From Cytophagaceae bacterium (lineage in GTDB: Bacteria; Bacteroidota; Bacteroidia; Cytophagales; Flexibacteraceae): 64,000 nt of DNA. The stretch spans positions 1 to 64,000 of the forward strand of contig JAIXQU010000115.1 in assembly GCA_027485575.1 (NCBI GenBank). Reading direction: 5' to 3'. The notes beneath the pieces were generated by a model. It was not told the DNA's origin. It made no database searches and saw only the letters and a list, made by a program, of their open reading frames with translations. Shown piece by piece: positions 38,261-48,600 of this stretch (position 1 is its first letter; each line of letters starts with the position of its first letter). The translations under genes were made by a program, and so were the position numbers.

Positions 38261-39325
38261 ATGTCTGATAACAAAGCAGAAAAATTAAAAGCCCTTCAGC
38301 TCACCATCGATAAACTGGACAAAGAATACGGAAAGGGAACCGTAATGAAACTCAGCGATGAAAAGGTAATGGATGTTCCGGCCATTTCAACAGGTTCTTT
38401 GGGCCTTGATATTGCCTTGGGCATTGGTGGTTTGCCAAGAGGCCGGGTTGTGGAAATTTATGGCCCCGAATCGTCTGGTAAAACAACACTTTCTATGCAT
38501 TGCATTGCTGAAGCCCAAAAGGCAGGAGGCATTGCAGCGTTTATTGATGCGGAACACGCCTTCGATAAAGGTTATGCCGAAAAATTAGGAATAGACACTG
38601 AAAATCTGCTCATTAGCCAACCAGATAACGGAGAGCAAGCCCTGGAAATTGCCGAGCATTTAATTCGCTCCGGAGCAATTGATATTATAGTGATTGACTC
38701 AGTGGCCGCACTTGTTCCAAAAGCGGAATTGGAAGGTGATATGGGTGACAGCAAAATGGGATTGCAGGCCAGATTGATGAGTCAGGCTTTGAGAAAACTA
38801 ACAGGTACAATCAACAAAACCGGTTGTCTTTGCATTTTTATCAACCAGCTTAGGGATAAAATTGGTGTTATGTTTGGAAGTCCGGAAACAACAACAGGTG
38901 GAAATGCACTAAAATTCTATGCCTCAGTTAGGTTGGACATAAGAAGAATAGGTCAGATTAAGGAATCCGCAGATAACATTACCGGAAACAGAACCAAGGT
39001 AAAAGTGGTTAAAAATAAAGTTGCGCCTCCTTTCAAAGTTATTGAATTCGACATTATGTATGGCGAAGGTATTTCAAAAGTTGGTGAACTTGTTGACCTT
39101 GGCGTCGAACTTGAAATAATTAAAAAATCAGGAAGTTGGTTTTCTTATGAAGCCAATAAGTTAGGCCAGGGAAGAGATTCTGTAAAACAAATTCTCCTTG
39201 ACAATCCTGAGCTTTTTGATAAAATCGAAGGACAAATCAGAGCCAAGTTCACAGAAGATAAAGGTGCAGTAAAAGTCCTGGAAGACAAGAATATTGCTAA
39301 ACCTGCCTTTGCGGACGCGGACTAG
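38261..39325 (+). CDS. recA: Recombinase A
   Basis: [74 protein letters not shown]. Confidence 0.98.
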   Translation: MSDNKAEKLKALQLTIDKLDKEYGKGTVMKLSDEKVMDVPAISTGSLGLDIALGIGGLPRGRVVEIYGPESSGKTTLSMHCIAEAQKAGGIAAFIDAEHAFDKGYAEKLGIDTENLLISQPDNGEQALEIAEHLIRSGAIDIIVIDSVAALVPKAELEGDMGDSKMGLQARLMSQALRKLTGTINKTGCLCIFINQLRDKIGVMFGSPETTTGGNALKFYASVRLDIRRIGQIKESADNITGNRTKVKVVKNKVAPPFKVIEFDIMYGEGISKVGELVDLGVELEIIKKSGSWFSYEANKLGQGRDSVKQILLDNPELFDKIEGQIRAKFTEDKGAVKVLEDKNIAKPAFADAD

Positions 39326-39342
39326 ACATTTTTAATATCCTG

Positions 39343-39380
39343 AACAAAAAAAGCATCTTAATGAGATGCTTTTTTTGTTT
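39343..39380 (+). terminator. recA rho-independent terminator
   Basis: 16-bp perfect stem (39343-39358 / 39364-39379) AACAAAAAAAGCATCT-TAATG-AGATGCTTTTTTTGTT. Confidence 0.88.
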
Positions 39381-39464
39381 AAAACTGCGAAAGGATTTGA
39401 CCCTATGTAAACATAAATCAGGTATTAAAGGTTAATTTGTCTTCCATAAAACAATCCAATTGAA

Positions 39465-39902
39465 TTGGAACTTACGCTCAATACTCCAGCTTTGTTATTT
39501 CCTGCGCTAACCCTAATCATGTTGGCCTATACAAATCGGTTTCTGGCTATTAGTAGTTTAATCCGGAATTTGTATAGAGAATATGAAAAGGAACGTACGG
39601 ACATGATGCTCAGCCAAATATATAATTTGAAGCATCGGCTTAGGCTAATCAGAGATATGCAGGTTATGGGCGTTTTGAGCCTATTGTCTTGTGTCTTCAG
39701 CATGGCTTTTATTTATTTCCGTTTGCAAACTGCTGCCCAATGGATATTTGGCCTTGGCCTGTTACTTTTGGCAGGGTCTTTGTTTGTTTCTGTTTACGAA
39801 GTAGTTATTTCTACAAAGGCACTGAACATCCAGCTTAGCAATCTTGAAGAGGAGGAAAAGGATAAAGGATTTTTAGCTACCAAATTATTTTCAAAAACTT
39901 AA
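39465..39902 (+). CDS. DUF2721-like membrane protein
   Basis: PALLFPALTLIMLAYTNRFLAISSLIRNLY...two to three TM segments. Confidence 0.75.
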   Translation: MELTLNTPALLFPALTLIMLAYTNRFLAISSLIRNLYREYEKERTDMMLSQIYNLKHRLRLIRDMQVMGVLSLLSCVFSMAFIYFRLQTAAQWIFGLGLLLLAGSLFVSVYEVVISTKALNIQLSNLEEEEKDKGFLATKLFSKT

Positions 39903-39904
39903 TA

Positions 39905-41044
39905 ATGCGCATAGGAATTGTTTGTTACCCAACATTTGGAGGGTCAGGTGTAGTGGCAACAGAACTAGGTAAAGGCCTGGCAGACAAAGGACATCAGGTT
40001 CATTTCATAACCTATAATCAACCGCAGCGTCTTGATTTTCTTAATGAAAACGTGTTTTTTCATGAGGTCCGGTTTCAACACTATCCTTTGTTTGAATATC
40101 CACCGTATGAAACAGCCCTGGCCAGTAAAATGGTTGACGTGGTTAAGTACGAAAAGCTTGATTTGCTGCATGTTCACTATGCCATTCCCCATGCCTCGGC
40201 GGCCTTTATGGCAAAACAAATCCTAGCAAGTCAGGGAATTTCCATTCCTGTTATTACAACTTTGCATGGGACAGATATTACCTTGGTTGGAAAAGATTCG
40301 AGTTATGAACCCGTTGTAACATTCAGCATCAACCAGTCAGATGGAGTAACCGCGGTTTCTGCTGACCTGGCCAGGGAAACGTATGAAACTTTTCAGATTA
40401 CCAGACACATTGAGGTAATTCCGAATTTTATTGATTTATCCCGATTTAAAAAACAACCCAAGGAGCATTTCAAAATGGCCATTTGCCCGAATGGCGAAAA
40501 ACTTTTGGTCCACACATCAAACTTCCGTAAGGTAAAAAGAATAGAGGATGTGATTGGTATGTTTGCCCAGGTCAGAAAAGAAATTGAAGCCAAACTATTA
40601 TTGGTAGGCGATGGCCCTGAACGCCCAAAAATGGAGGCTCTTTGCAGAGAAGTTGGTCTTTGCGATGATATTAGATTTCTTGGAAAACTAGATGCGGTAG
40701 AGGAGCTGCTTTCGGTTTGTGATTTGTTTGTAATGCCCTCTGAAAAAGAAAGTTTTGGTCTTGCGGCTTTAGAAGCAATGGCATGCGAAGTGCCTGTGAT
40801 TTCCAGCAACACAGGAGGATTACCAGAACTGATTATTCAGGGTAAAACAGGCCTTATGAGCGATGTTGGTGATATTAATGACATGGCTAAAAATGCCTTA
40901 TTTATTTTAAAAGAAGAAAATCTTCCAGCATTTAAGGCTGCCGCTCTGGCAAGAGCAAAAGAATTTGAAATCCATAAAATTTTACCTCAATATGAGGCAT
41001 TTTATGATCAAATCATTTTTCAAACCAAATCCGTTTTGGCTTAA
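39905..41044 (+). CDS. bshA: N-acetyl-alpha-D-glucosaminyl L-malate synthase (bacillithiol biosynthesis)
   Basis: MRIGIVCYPTFGGSGVVATELGKGLADKGHQVHFITYNQPQRLD...VHYAIPHASAAFMAKQIL...TLHGTDITLVG. Confidence 0.93.
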   Translation: MRIGIVCYPTFGGSGVVATELGKGLADKGHQVHFITYNQPQRLDFLNENVFFHEVRFQHYPLFEYPPYETALASKMVDVVKYEKLDLLHVHYAIPHASAAFMAKQILASQGISIPVITTLHGTDITLVGKDSSYEPVVTFSINQSDGVTAVSADLARETYETFQITRHIEVIPNFIDLSRFKKQPKEHFKMAICPNGEKLLVHTSNFRKVKRIEDVIGMFAQVRKEIEAKLLLVGDGPERPKMEALCREVGLCDDIRFLGKLDAVEELLSVCDLFVMPSEKESFGLAALEAMACEVPVISSNTGGLPELIIQGKTGLMSDVGDINDMAKNALFILKEENLPAFKAAALARAKEFEIHKILPQYEAFYDQIIFQTKSVLA

Positions 41045-41072
41045 TTGCGCTTCACTACCACCTTACCAAAAA

Positions 41073-42320
41073 ATGAATCAAACAGAAATATTCCCGGAAA
41101 TTGATTTAAACCAATGGGAAGAAAGGGTTAAAAAAGAACTAAAAGCACCACATACTTTTGAATCGCTTCAATGGCAGGTTTCAGAATTTTTTAGTCTAAA
41201 CCCTGTCTATGACGAAAAGATATTCGAAAATGAAGATTTGGAATATCTAAAAACCTTCCATCAATACTGGCTTAAAAACAAAAATAAAGACCGGGCAGAC
41301 ATTCTTGCATTTGGAAATCAAAAACTAAATGAAGATTCTCAGGAATTTAATATTGCGGAATCTTATAATTTTCAACGTTGGGTCTATCATTTCAATCCAA
41401 AAAATACAGGAAAACTTCCCTTTTCAATTAGAAACCCATTTGAAGAAGCTTCTGGCTGGGATTCAAATTCTGAAATAGACCCTTTAATGGATGGTTTGCT
41501 GGTTGGCAAATGGAAAACATTTAGCCCTGCAGATTTGAAAAAAGGAACAATACATATCCATGCATCTGATATACACAATGCCGGAGGATCTGCTGTCCAG
41601 GAATTAGCCGCAGCATTATTGGTGGCCGAGACCTATAAAAATGCTTTGGGTGAAACCACAGACTGGGCACAAAATGCCATTATTCATCTTGGGATTGGGC
41701 CACTTTTCTGGCTCGAACTGGCTAAAATCAGAGCCATGAGGTTGCTTTATATTAATTTCTGCTCCATCAATAATCTGAAAGTGAAAGAAGGAAACATCAG
41801 GGCAGAAACCTCAAAATTCTTCTGGAGTAAAACAGATTCTGAACTCAATTTACTGCGGCATTCAACTGAAGTAATGTCCTCAATTTTAGGAGGTGCAGAC
41901 CAGATTCTGGTTTATCCGCACAGTTTTGAAAGTTCAATATCATTGGATTCCAACAGATTAGCAGTTAATATTCCATTGCTTGCCTTTGAAGAGTCACAAC
42001 TACATACAGCGCACGATCCTGCAGCTGGCAGTTATATTCTGGAGTTACTTACCCACAAGCTTGCCAAAGAAGCCTGGACATTATTTTCAAAATGGAATGA
42101 AATTGGATTTGAAAAAATGGTGAAAGAAAACCAGCTCCAATCTCTTATCAGGAAAAACTCGGATATTCAATTCCGGCATTTCATGGAAAAAAAGATTCAA
42201 ATGGTTGGAGTTAATGTTTTTACAAGTCCAATGGCTAAAACAAGTCCGAAATTTCCAGTTGTTGAAAAAGTGGACAACCCTGAATTTAGTCCTTTAGAGT
42301 CTGTATTTCTGGATGCCTGA
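41073..42320 (+). CDS. mutA: Methylmalonyl-CoA mutase small subunit
   Basis: MNQTEIFPEIDLNQWEERVKKELKAPHTFESLQW...IHASDIHNAGGSAVQELAAALLVAETY...AHDPAAGSYILELLTHKLAKEAW; ORF track start 40965 lies inside bshA, ATG at 41073 preferred. Confidence 0.88.
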   Translation: MNQTEIFPEIDLNQWEERVKKELKAPHTFESLQWQVSEFFSLNPVYDEKIFENEDLEYLKTFHQYWLKNKNKDRADILAFGNQKLNEDSQEFNIAESYNFQRWVYHFNPKNTGKLPFSIRNPFEEASGWDSNSEIDPLMDGLLVGKWKTFSPADLKKGTIHIHASDIHNAGGSAVQELAAALLVAETYKNALGETTDWAQNAIIHLGIGPLFWLELAKIRAMRLLYINFCSINNLKVKEGNIRAETSKFFWSKTDSELNLLRHSTEVMSSILGGADQILVYPHSFESSISLDSNRLAVNIPLLAFEESQLHTAHDPAAGSYILELLTHKLAKEAWTLFSKWNEIGFEKMVKENQLQSLIRKNSDIQFRHFMEKKIQMVGVNVFTSPMAKTSPKFPVVEKVDNPEFSPLESVFLDA

Positions 42321-43191
42321 GTTGTTTCACGGCAATACTGGATTTCAATTGCCAGTTCCATTTCAGTTAAAGATTGGAAACCAATTAATCGACCTGGCTG
42401 CACCAAGAGTAATGGGTATATTAAACCTTACTCCAGATTCTTTTTTCAGCGGTAGTCGAACTCAGGCCATAGGAAATGCAATAGAAAAAACCGCCAAAAT
42501 GCTTTCCGAAGGGGCTGATTTCATTGATATTGGTGCGATTTCCACAAGGCCGGGGTCCATTGAAATAACTGAAGAAGAAGAGAAGGAAAGGCTTAGACCG
42601 GTTTTAACTTCTTTAGCCAGAGAGTTTCCAAAGGCATTGATTTCGGTAGATACCTTTAGAAGTGGTGTTGCCAATGAAGCTTTAGATTTAGGTGCCTCAT
42701 GTATCAATGACATAAGTGGCGGTAAATTTGATACCCAAATGTTTGAATTGATTGGAAGAAGAAAAGTACCCTTCATTTTAATGCACTGCCGGGGAGATTT
42801 CAATTCAATGCATCATGGGCAAGAATACATTAATATAGAGGTTGAAATTGCAAGGGAATTACAAGAACTTATTGTTAAGGCCCGGGAAAATGGAATCGTA
42901 GATTTGATAGTTGATCCTGGTTTTGGATTTAGTAAAAACGTTGCCCAAAATTTTGAATTACTACGAAAATTAAGATATTTTGAAATTTTGGATTGCCCCA
43001 TTCTTGCAGGTCTTTCCCGAAAATCGATGATTTACAAGACAATCGAAAAAGAACCAGACCAGGCCTTAAACGGAACTACTGCACTAAATATGGTGGCTTT
43101 AATTCAGGGAGCACATATTCTCAGAGTTCATGATGTTGCAGAAGCCAAAGAAACGATACAGTTGTTTGAAAAATTATGTTTACAGGAATAG
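42313..43191 (+). CDS. folP: Dihydropteroate synthase
   Basis: VMGILNLTPDSFFSGSR, GADFIDIGAISTRPGS, ISVDTFRSGVANEAL, DPGFGFSK. Confidence 0.96.
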   Translation: MPELFHGNTGFQLPVPFQLKIGNQLIDLAAPRVMGILNLTPDSFFSGSRTQAIGNAIEKTAKMLSEGADFIDIGAISTRPGSIEITEEEEKERLRPVLTSLAREFPKALISVDTFRSGVANEALDLGASCINDISGGKFDTQMFELIGRRKVPFILMHCRGDFNSMHHGQEYINIEVEIARELQELIVKARENGIVDLIVDPGFGFSKNVAQNFELLRKLRYFEILDCPILAGLSRKSMIYKTIEKEPDQALNGTTALNMVALIQGAHILRVHDVAEAKETIQLFEKLCLQE

Positions 43192-43772
43192 TAGAAGCCA
43201 TCGGCGAGATAATTGAAATTCGCCAGGAAATGGGCAATTTTCATTTTTTGATTTCCAGCCCAATCAGCCATGAGTTAAAAGTAGACCAGAGCTTAAGCCA
43301 TAATGGCGTTTGCCTTACAGTAACAAAAATTGAAGACTTTTCTCATTGGGTTACTGCCATTTCTGAAACCTTAAGTAAAACGAATCTTGGCCTTTGGCAA
43401 AAAGGAACAAAGGTAAATCTCGAAAGATGCTTGTCGGTGAATGGGCGTTTCGATGGCCACATCGTTCAAGGACATGTAGATGGAACAGCCAAATGCACAA
43501 AAGTTTTGGAAGAGAATGGTTCCTGGAGATATAGATTTGAATATAGTTCTCAGCTAAATCAAATCACAGTGGAGAAAGGGTCTATTTGCGTAAACGGAAT
43601 TAGCCTTACTGTTGTTGAATCCGGCACAAATAGCTTTTCTGTGGCCATTATTCCTTATACATACAATCACACCACTTTTGGCCTTTTAAAAGAAGGTGAA
43701 TTAGTCAACCTTGAGTTTGATATTCTCGGAAAGTATATTCAAAAAATTGCCCTGATGAATCAAAGCAAATAA
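43176..43772 (+). CDS. ribE: Riboflavin synthase, alpha subunit
   Basis: MFTGIVEAIGEI...; two tandem lumazine-binding repeats; GHIVQGHVDGTAK, GSICVNGISLTVV. Confidence 0.96.
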   Translation: MFTGIVEAIGEIIEIRQEMGNFHFLISSPISHELKVDQSLSHNGVCLTVTKIEDFSHWVTAISETLSKTNLGLWQKGTKVNLERCLSVNGRFDGHIVQGHVDGTAKCTKVLEENGSWRYRFEYSSQLNQITVEKGSICVNGISLTVVESGTNSFSVAIIPYTYNHTTFGLLKEGELVNLEFDILGKYIQKIALMNQSK

Positions 43773-43783
43773 AGAACTACGGA

Positions 43784-45391
43784 TTACTCGCCAGGAGTTG
43801 TATCACTTTCTTTTTCTCTTTCCTGAATTTCCTTTGGAACCAATTGGATTTGAATATTTTCTATCTGGCTGGGATTGGTTGGAAATGCAATGCTTAAACT
43901 ATACTCAAGGTTTGTTTTGTCTTTGCTCTTAAAATGAACCAGATACGTTTGACCGGCCACAAGGTCAGCTGAAAAATTGCCGTTTTGGTCAGTATTTACT
44001 TTTATATTCTGAAAGTTTTCAGGGTCATCAAAAAAGACTGTGGAAGAAACGATTGGATTACCAGTTTCATCAATTATCCTGCCTTTTGCTTTGACAATTT
44101 CTGTTTTGGTGACCTTATATATATCGGTCTGGCCTTTGGTTGTTCCCCGGATTGAAGAAAAATACTGAACATCTGGTTTTTCAGAATCTGCGAAAAAATA
44201 AAAGTCGTTATTCGGAGTGTTGTATGGGAATCCCATATTGACTGCTTTTCCCCAGGATTTTGTTTCTTCATTCCAAACAGACTTGTAAAGGTCATAGTCA
44301 CCCAATCCGTCTTCAGATTTTGAACTAAAAACCAATGTTTTTTCATTGATAAAAAAGGGTGCCGCCTCATCTGCATTTGTATTAACTCCTTTTCCGATTA
44401 ATACCGGTTCAGACCACTTTTCTGTTTTATCATCATACTTACTGGTATATAAGTCATTTTGGAACTTGTTGGTATTGGCATTGTTTGTAAAAACTACAGT
44501 CTTCAAATCCTTGGAAAAAACAATATCTCCGGTAAAAAAACTTGGATCAGGTTCTATAGGAACAAGGGTTGGAAGCTTCCATGACTCATTAGCATATTCT
44601 GAAATATATAACTTGGCTCCTTCCGAACTCATTTTATACAAAAGAATGTTGGAAGAATTTTCAATTTGCTGGATAAGGTTGAAATCCAAATCCTTATTTC
44701 TTCCTTCCATTAACCGGATGGGAATTCCTTTACTCCATGTACCGTCGGCAAGCTTGTGGGAAGAAAATATTTTTTCTTTGTACTCACCATCATCCAAAAT
44801 CTTTTCTTCAGGAAAGCCCTTTTTCCTCCCTGAAAAGACCATCATCTTTCCATCTTTGGTCAAAATCGGGTGGAATTCGGAATACACCGAGTTGATTCCA
44901 TTTCCCATATTTTCAATAACAATAGGTTGGAGTGATGTTGGCGCCATTTCTTTGGCCCTAACAATTTGCCTGAGATACCGTTCCGTGTCTCTTTTGTATG
45001 ATTTGTCTATGGGAAATACATCCAAATATTCATTGAAATATTTGGAGGCAGAATCCCACTGCTCGTCAAGATGGAAAGCTCTTCCCAACCAAAATGGTAG
45101 ATAGTTATCAATTTCGCCAGATTTTTTTGCCGCTTTAATGTGTTGAACGGCCCGTTTGCCTATCCCAAGTCTTGTCGCACATATACCGGCTTTGTAAGAC
45201 ACCTTTTTGTTGAATTGAATGTTGAGCAAATATTCTTCAAACCCAATCAAAGCATTTCGATAGTCTTTGTCCAAATAGTAATTTTCAGCAGAAATAATGC
45301 TGATCCCTTCAACCTGGGCAAAAACACAAATTTTGGTTGACAATCCAACAAAAAAGGCCAACAAAAAGGCCTTACCTATATTAAATTTCAT
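43784..45391 (-). CDS. TPR + PD40/WD40-like propeller + carboxypeptidase-regulatory-like domain protein
   Basis: Signal peptide; N-term TPR-like repeats; propeller motifs EFHPILTKDGKMMVFSGRKKG, AAPFFINEKTLVFSSKSEDGLGDYDLYKS; GRIIDETGNPIVSSTVFFD; no C-terminal OmpA domain. Confidence 0.8.
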   Translation of the reverse strand: MKFNIGKAFLLAFFVGLSTKICVFAQVEGISIISAENYYLDKDYRNALIGFEEYLLNIQFNKKVSYKAGICATRLGIGKRAVQHIKAAKKSGEIDNYLPFWLGRAFHLDEQWDSASKYFNEYLDVFPIDKSYKRDTERYLRQIVRAKEMAPTSLQPIVIENMGNGINSVYSEFHPILTKDGKMMVFSGRKKGFPEEKILDDGEYKEKIFSSHKLADGTWSKGIPIRLMEGRNKDLDFNLIQQIENSSNILLYKMSSEGAKLYISEYANESWKLPTLVPIEPDPSFFTGDIVFSKDLKTVVFTNNANTNKFQNDLYTSKYDDKTEKWSEPVLIGKGVNTNADEAAPFFINEKTLVFSSKSEDGLGDYDLYKSVWNEETKSWGKAVNMGFPYNTPNNDFYFFADSEKPDVQYFSSIRGTTKGQTDIYKVTKTEIVKAKGRIIDETGNPIVSSTVFFDDPENFQNIKVNTDQNGNFSADLVAGQTYLVHFKSKDKTNLEYSLSIAFPTNPSQIENIQIQLVPKEIQEREKESDTTPGE

Positions 45392-45566
45392 TAAATAGAT
45401 TGAATATAAATTCTATTTCTCTTAATCCCTTAAATCTGTTGCAAAGTAAACAACCAAATTGCCATTGGCAAACATTTCATTTCTATTCCGGCCGGGAATG
45501 ACTTCAATCTCCCTTATTCAAATTTAAATACCCTTTATTTCCTTCGACCCAAAAAACTTCAATACA

Positions 45567-45600
45567 TAAAAAAAGGCTACCAGAATCTGATAGCCTTTGA
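45567..45600 (-). terminator. Rho-independent terminator of the 45620..49204 gene
   Basis: On minus strand AAAGGCTA-TCAG-ATT-CTGG-TAGCCTTT followed by T-run. Confidence 0.82.
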
Positions 45601-45619
45601 TAGTTAGATAAATTAGTAT

Positions 45620-48600
45620 TTAATTTTTATTAAATCTTGCTGTTTCTCCAGTATTAGAGAATCTGATGATGTAAGAACCCAAAGGCAAATTTTCAACATT
45701 AATGGTCGACTGTCCTTCTTCAATTTTTGAAGAAAGTATCTTTTTGCCTGTAACATCCATTATTACAAAGGCTTCATTTGTGTGTGCTTTATCTACCGAT
45801 AAGAAGTTCTTTACAGGATTTGGCCAAACAAGAATCAGTGACTTTTTATTTAACTCCTTGTTGCTCAACACACCTTGAGTTACCAAAAGGCTAAATCTAT
45901 CAGAATCAAAACCAGTTGATACAAAACTGAATGTTTGGTTAGACTGGTTAATTTCCTGAAGAGTACCATTCATATTGTCTTTCAAAAATATCTGATTGTT
46001 TGTCCAGAAATCACCTTCCTTTTCAAATTCAAATGAAAACGAATTGGAATTGTTTTTTAATCCGACAGGGATAACTCCATTTGAAGAAACCGTGTTTAGA
46101 CCGGCAATACAAAATCCTTTTCCTTCACCAATAGAAACATTAACACCTGGATTAAGTAATTTAGAAACAGCGGTATTCAATCTTTCAGTTGAAAAATCTA
46201 CCCATGCTTCGTCAATCAATCCTCCATTGTTTACACGAATTCGGATGCCATCAACTGGCGCAACATTTGTTCTTAAGCCAGAAGTATAGACATTGGCTTT
46301 TGCATCTTCATTAATTGATAAAGAGGCTGATCCGCTTGTCGCTTCTACAAAAAATGCTTGTCCGGCAGCGATATTCTGAGAACCACCATTTAGTGATACT
46401 GTTCCATCATAAGAAGAATAATTGCCAGCGGCCGCATTCCAGATCCTTACTGCATTAGATGCAATTCCTGATTTTGACCAGCCTGTGGCTGCATTCCAAT
46501 CTACTGGGCAAGGATATGGGTTTGCAACCAAATTCCATCCGTTAGTTGCTGCGGAAGCAAGGTTTGAACATCCTGATGAACAAAAAGTGATTGGCAAAGA
46601 AAGCGATCCTGAAAACGGAACCCCGGTAAATTGCATAACACCATTTGAAGTTACTTTTCTGGCCCATACTCTTGCGCCGCTTCCACTTGTCAAAACTTGT
46701 GATGGATTGTTTGATTTTGCCCAACCAAATTCATCAAAACTACCTGCAGCGGTTTGACTATATAAGTATATTGACGCCGGATCTGGATTGGTTGGTAAAA
46801 ATGTTGCAGGGTGAAGGTTATTTCCCCCCTGGTCAAACCCATTCAATGGAAATCCTCCAACAGGAGAAGATAAAAAATACCATCCACCATTTGGGGTAGA
46901 ATTGATTCCAGCAAGATATTTTTGATAGGAAACATTTCCTGTTATTCCTGATCCAGATTCTACTTTCAAAATTCTGGCTTCAGAGATTGGGGTAGCAGCC
47001 AAAATAAAACTACCTCCGGTTGTATTCAAAAACCCGTTTTGTAATTTTAAAGAACCACTGACCCGAACTATTGTACCAGGGGATAAGTTCACACCTGATG
47101 AATTTTCAACCCTCAAATTGGAAACATTTACAATTCCTCCAATTGTTTGTAGAGCGGTTCCATTAAGGTTAACTGTTCCTGCTCCTGTCAAATTGCAATT
47201 TGTTCCTTGCAGACCTCCGCAAATATTTAATGTTGCTCCAGAGTTAATTGTCAAGGTTGCCCCAGAGTTTAAGGCAACGCTACTGGCTGAAAATGTTCCA
47301 CCACCAATAACTGGCTGGACACCTGTTTCTTTTATTCTAATATTGAAATTGCAGCTGGTTGGTGGCACACCTGCTGTCCAGTTGTTACCATCATTGAAAT
47401 TTGAGCTTACGCCTCTCCACTCACTGAGGGCGCCGCAATCAATACATTGGGAAAAACAAATAATAGGAAGTACTTTGCCTACAGTGGCTACCGATACGTT
47501 TCTGTTGTTTCCGCCAAACCCGTCATCAGTTCCGCAGACTGCGGATACACTTTCAACTCCTCCAAAACTATTGTCATTCAGAAATTTGTAAGTATGACTT
47601 GTATTGGCGGGCACATTTACTGTTGCAGTAAATATCTTGGACCCCGGAGCTGTTTCGGTCATTGGATTGGCAGAAGTGCTAAAGCTATTGAAGCTACCTG
47701 CCAAATGTACTCCGTTTCCACTAACAGTTACATTGGCAAGGTTTACTCTGAAAGTGATTGGAACCACCAACGGACATGCAGAGCAAGAATTGTAACAAAC
47801 AAGAGGTAAGGTAGCTGGTCCGGTTACGTTAACAGTCCTGTTGTTTCCATTTCCGCATGGTGCCCCCTGATTGCCTTCGTAGCTGCCTGAATTTACAAAT
47901 TTGAATTCATAAGATCCTAATGGCAAAGTTATGTTGGCTTCCCAAAGTGTGCCGCTTACGTTTGTCATTGGGTTTGCAGTGATGTTGTAGCCATTGAAAC
48001 TTCCTGATACTGAAACACCACTGCTTACTGTTTGTGTGGCCATATCTACTCTGAATTTAACCACAACCGGAGCCACACAATTTGCACATTGCGTAAAACA
48101 TACTGTTGGCAAAGTCGCTGCACCTGTTACTGTGTAGATTCTGTTTGAACCATTGCCACAAGGAGCGCTTAAGTTGCTTTCGAAGTTGGAACCGTTTACA
48201 AATTTGTACTCAATGTTTGCGCCAACTGCCAAAGCAACAGTGGTTTCGTAAATTTTTGACCCTGGGGTGGTTTCTGTCATTGGGTTTGCAGAAGTACTGA
48301 AACCATTGAAATTACCAGCTAAATTAACTCCACTGGATACAGTTTCATTGGCCATATTAACCCTGAAAACTACGTTTACCGGAGGGGCAGCAGCTACTGT
48401 GTATACATAATTACTTCCACCATTTGTGTTGGAGCGCATGGTGTACATGTCGTGATTACTAGAAACAGAAGCTACAGTTGAAGTGAAAACATAATATGCT
48501 ACTATGGTTCCATTGGTTTGGCCAGGGATGTTGATTGTTCCTTGCGTATTGCCTGCCTGGTCCATTGTGACTGCCACACTTGTACTCGTTGTAAAGTTGT

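Noticed and set aside
44346-45104. 252-aa plus-strand ORF antisense to the TPR/PD40 gene
   Set aside because: Long but has no recognisable domain and lies fully opposite a coherent secreted protein
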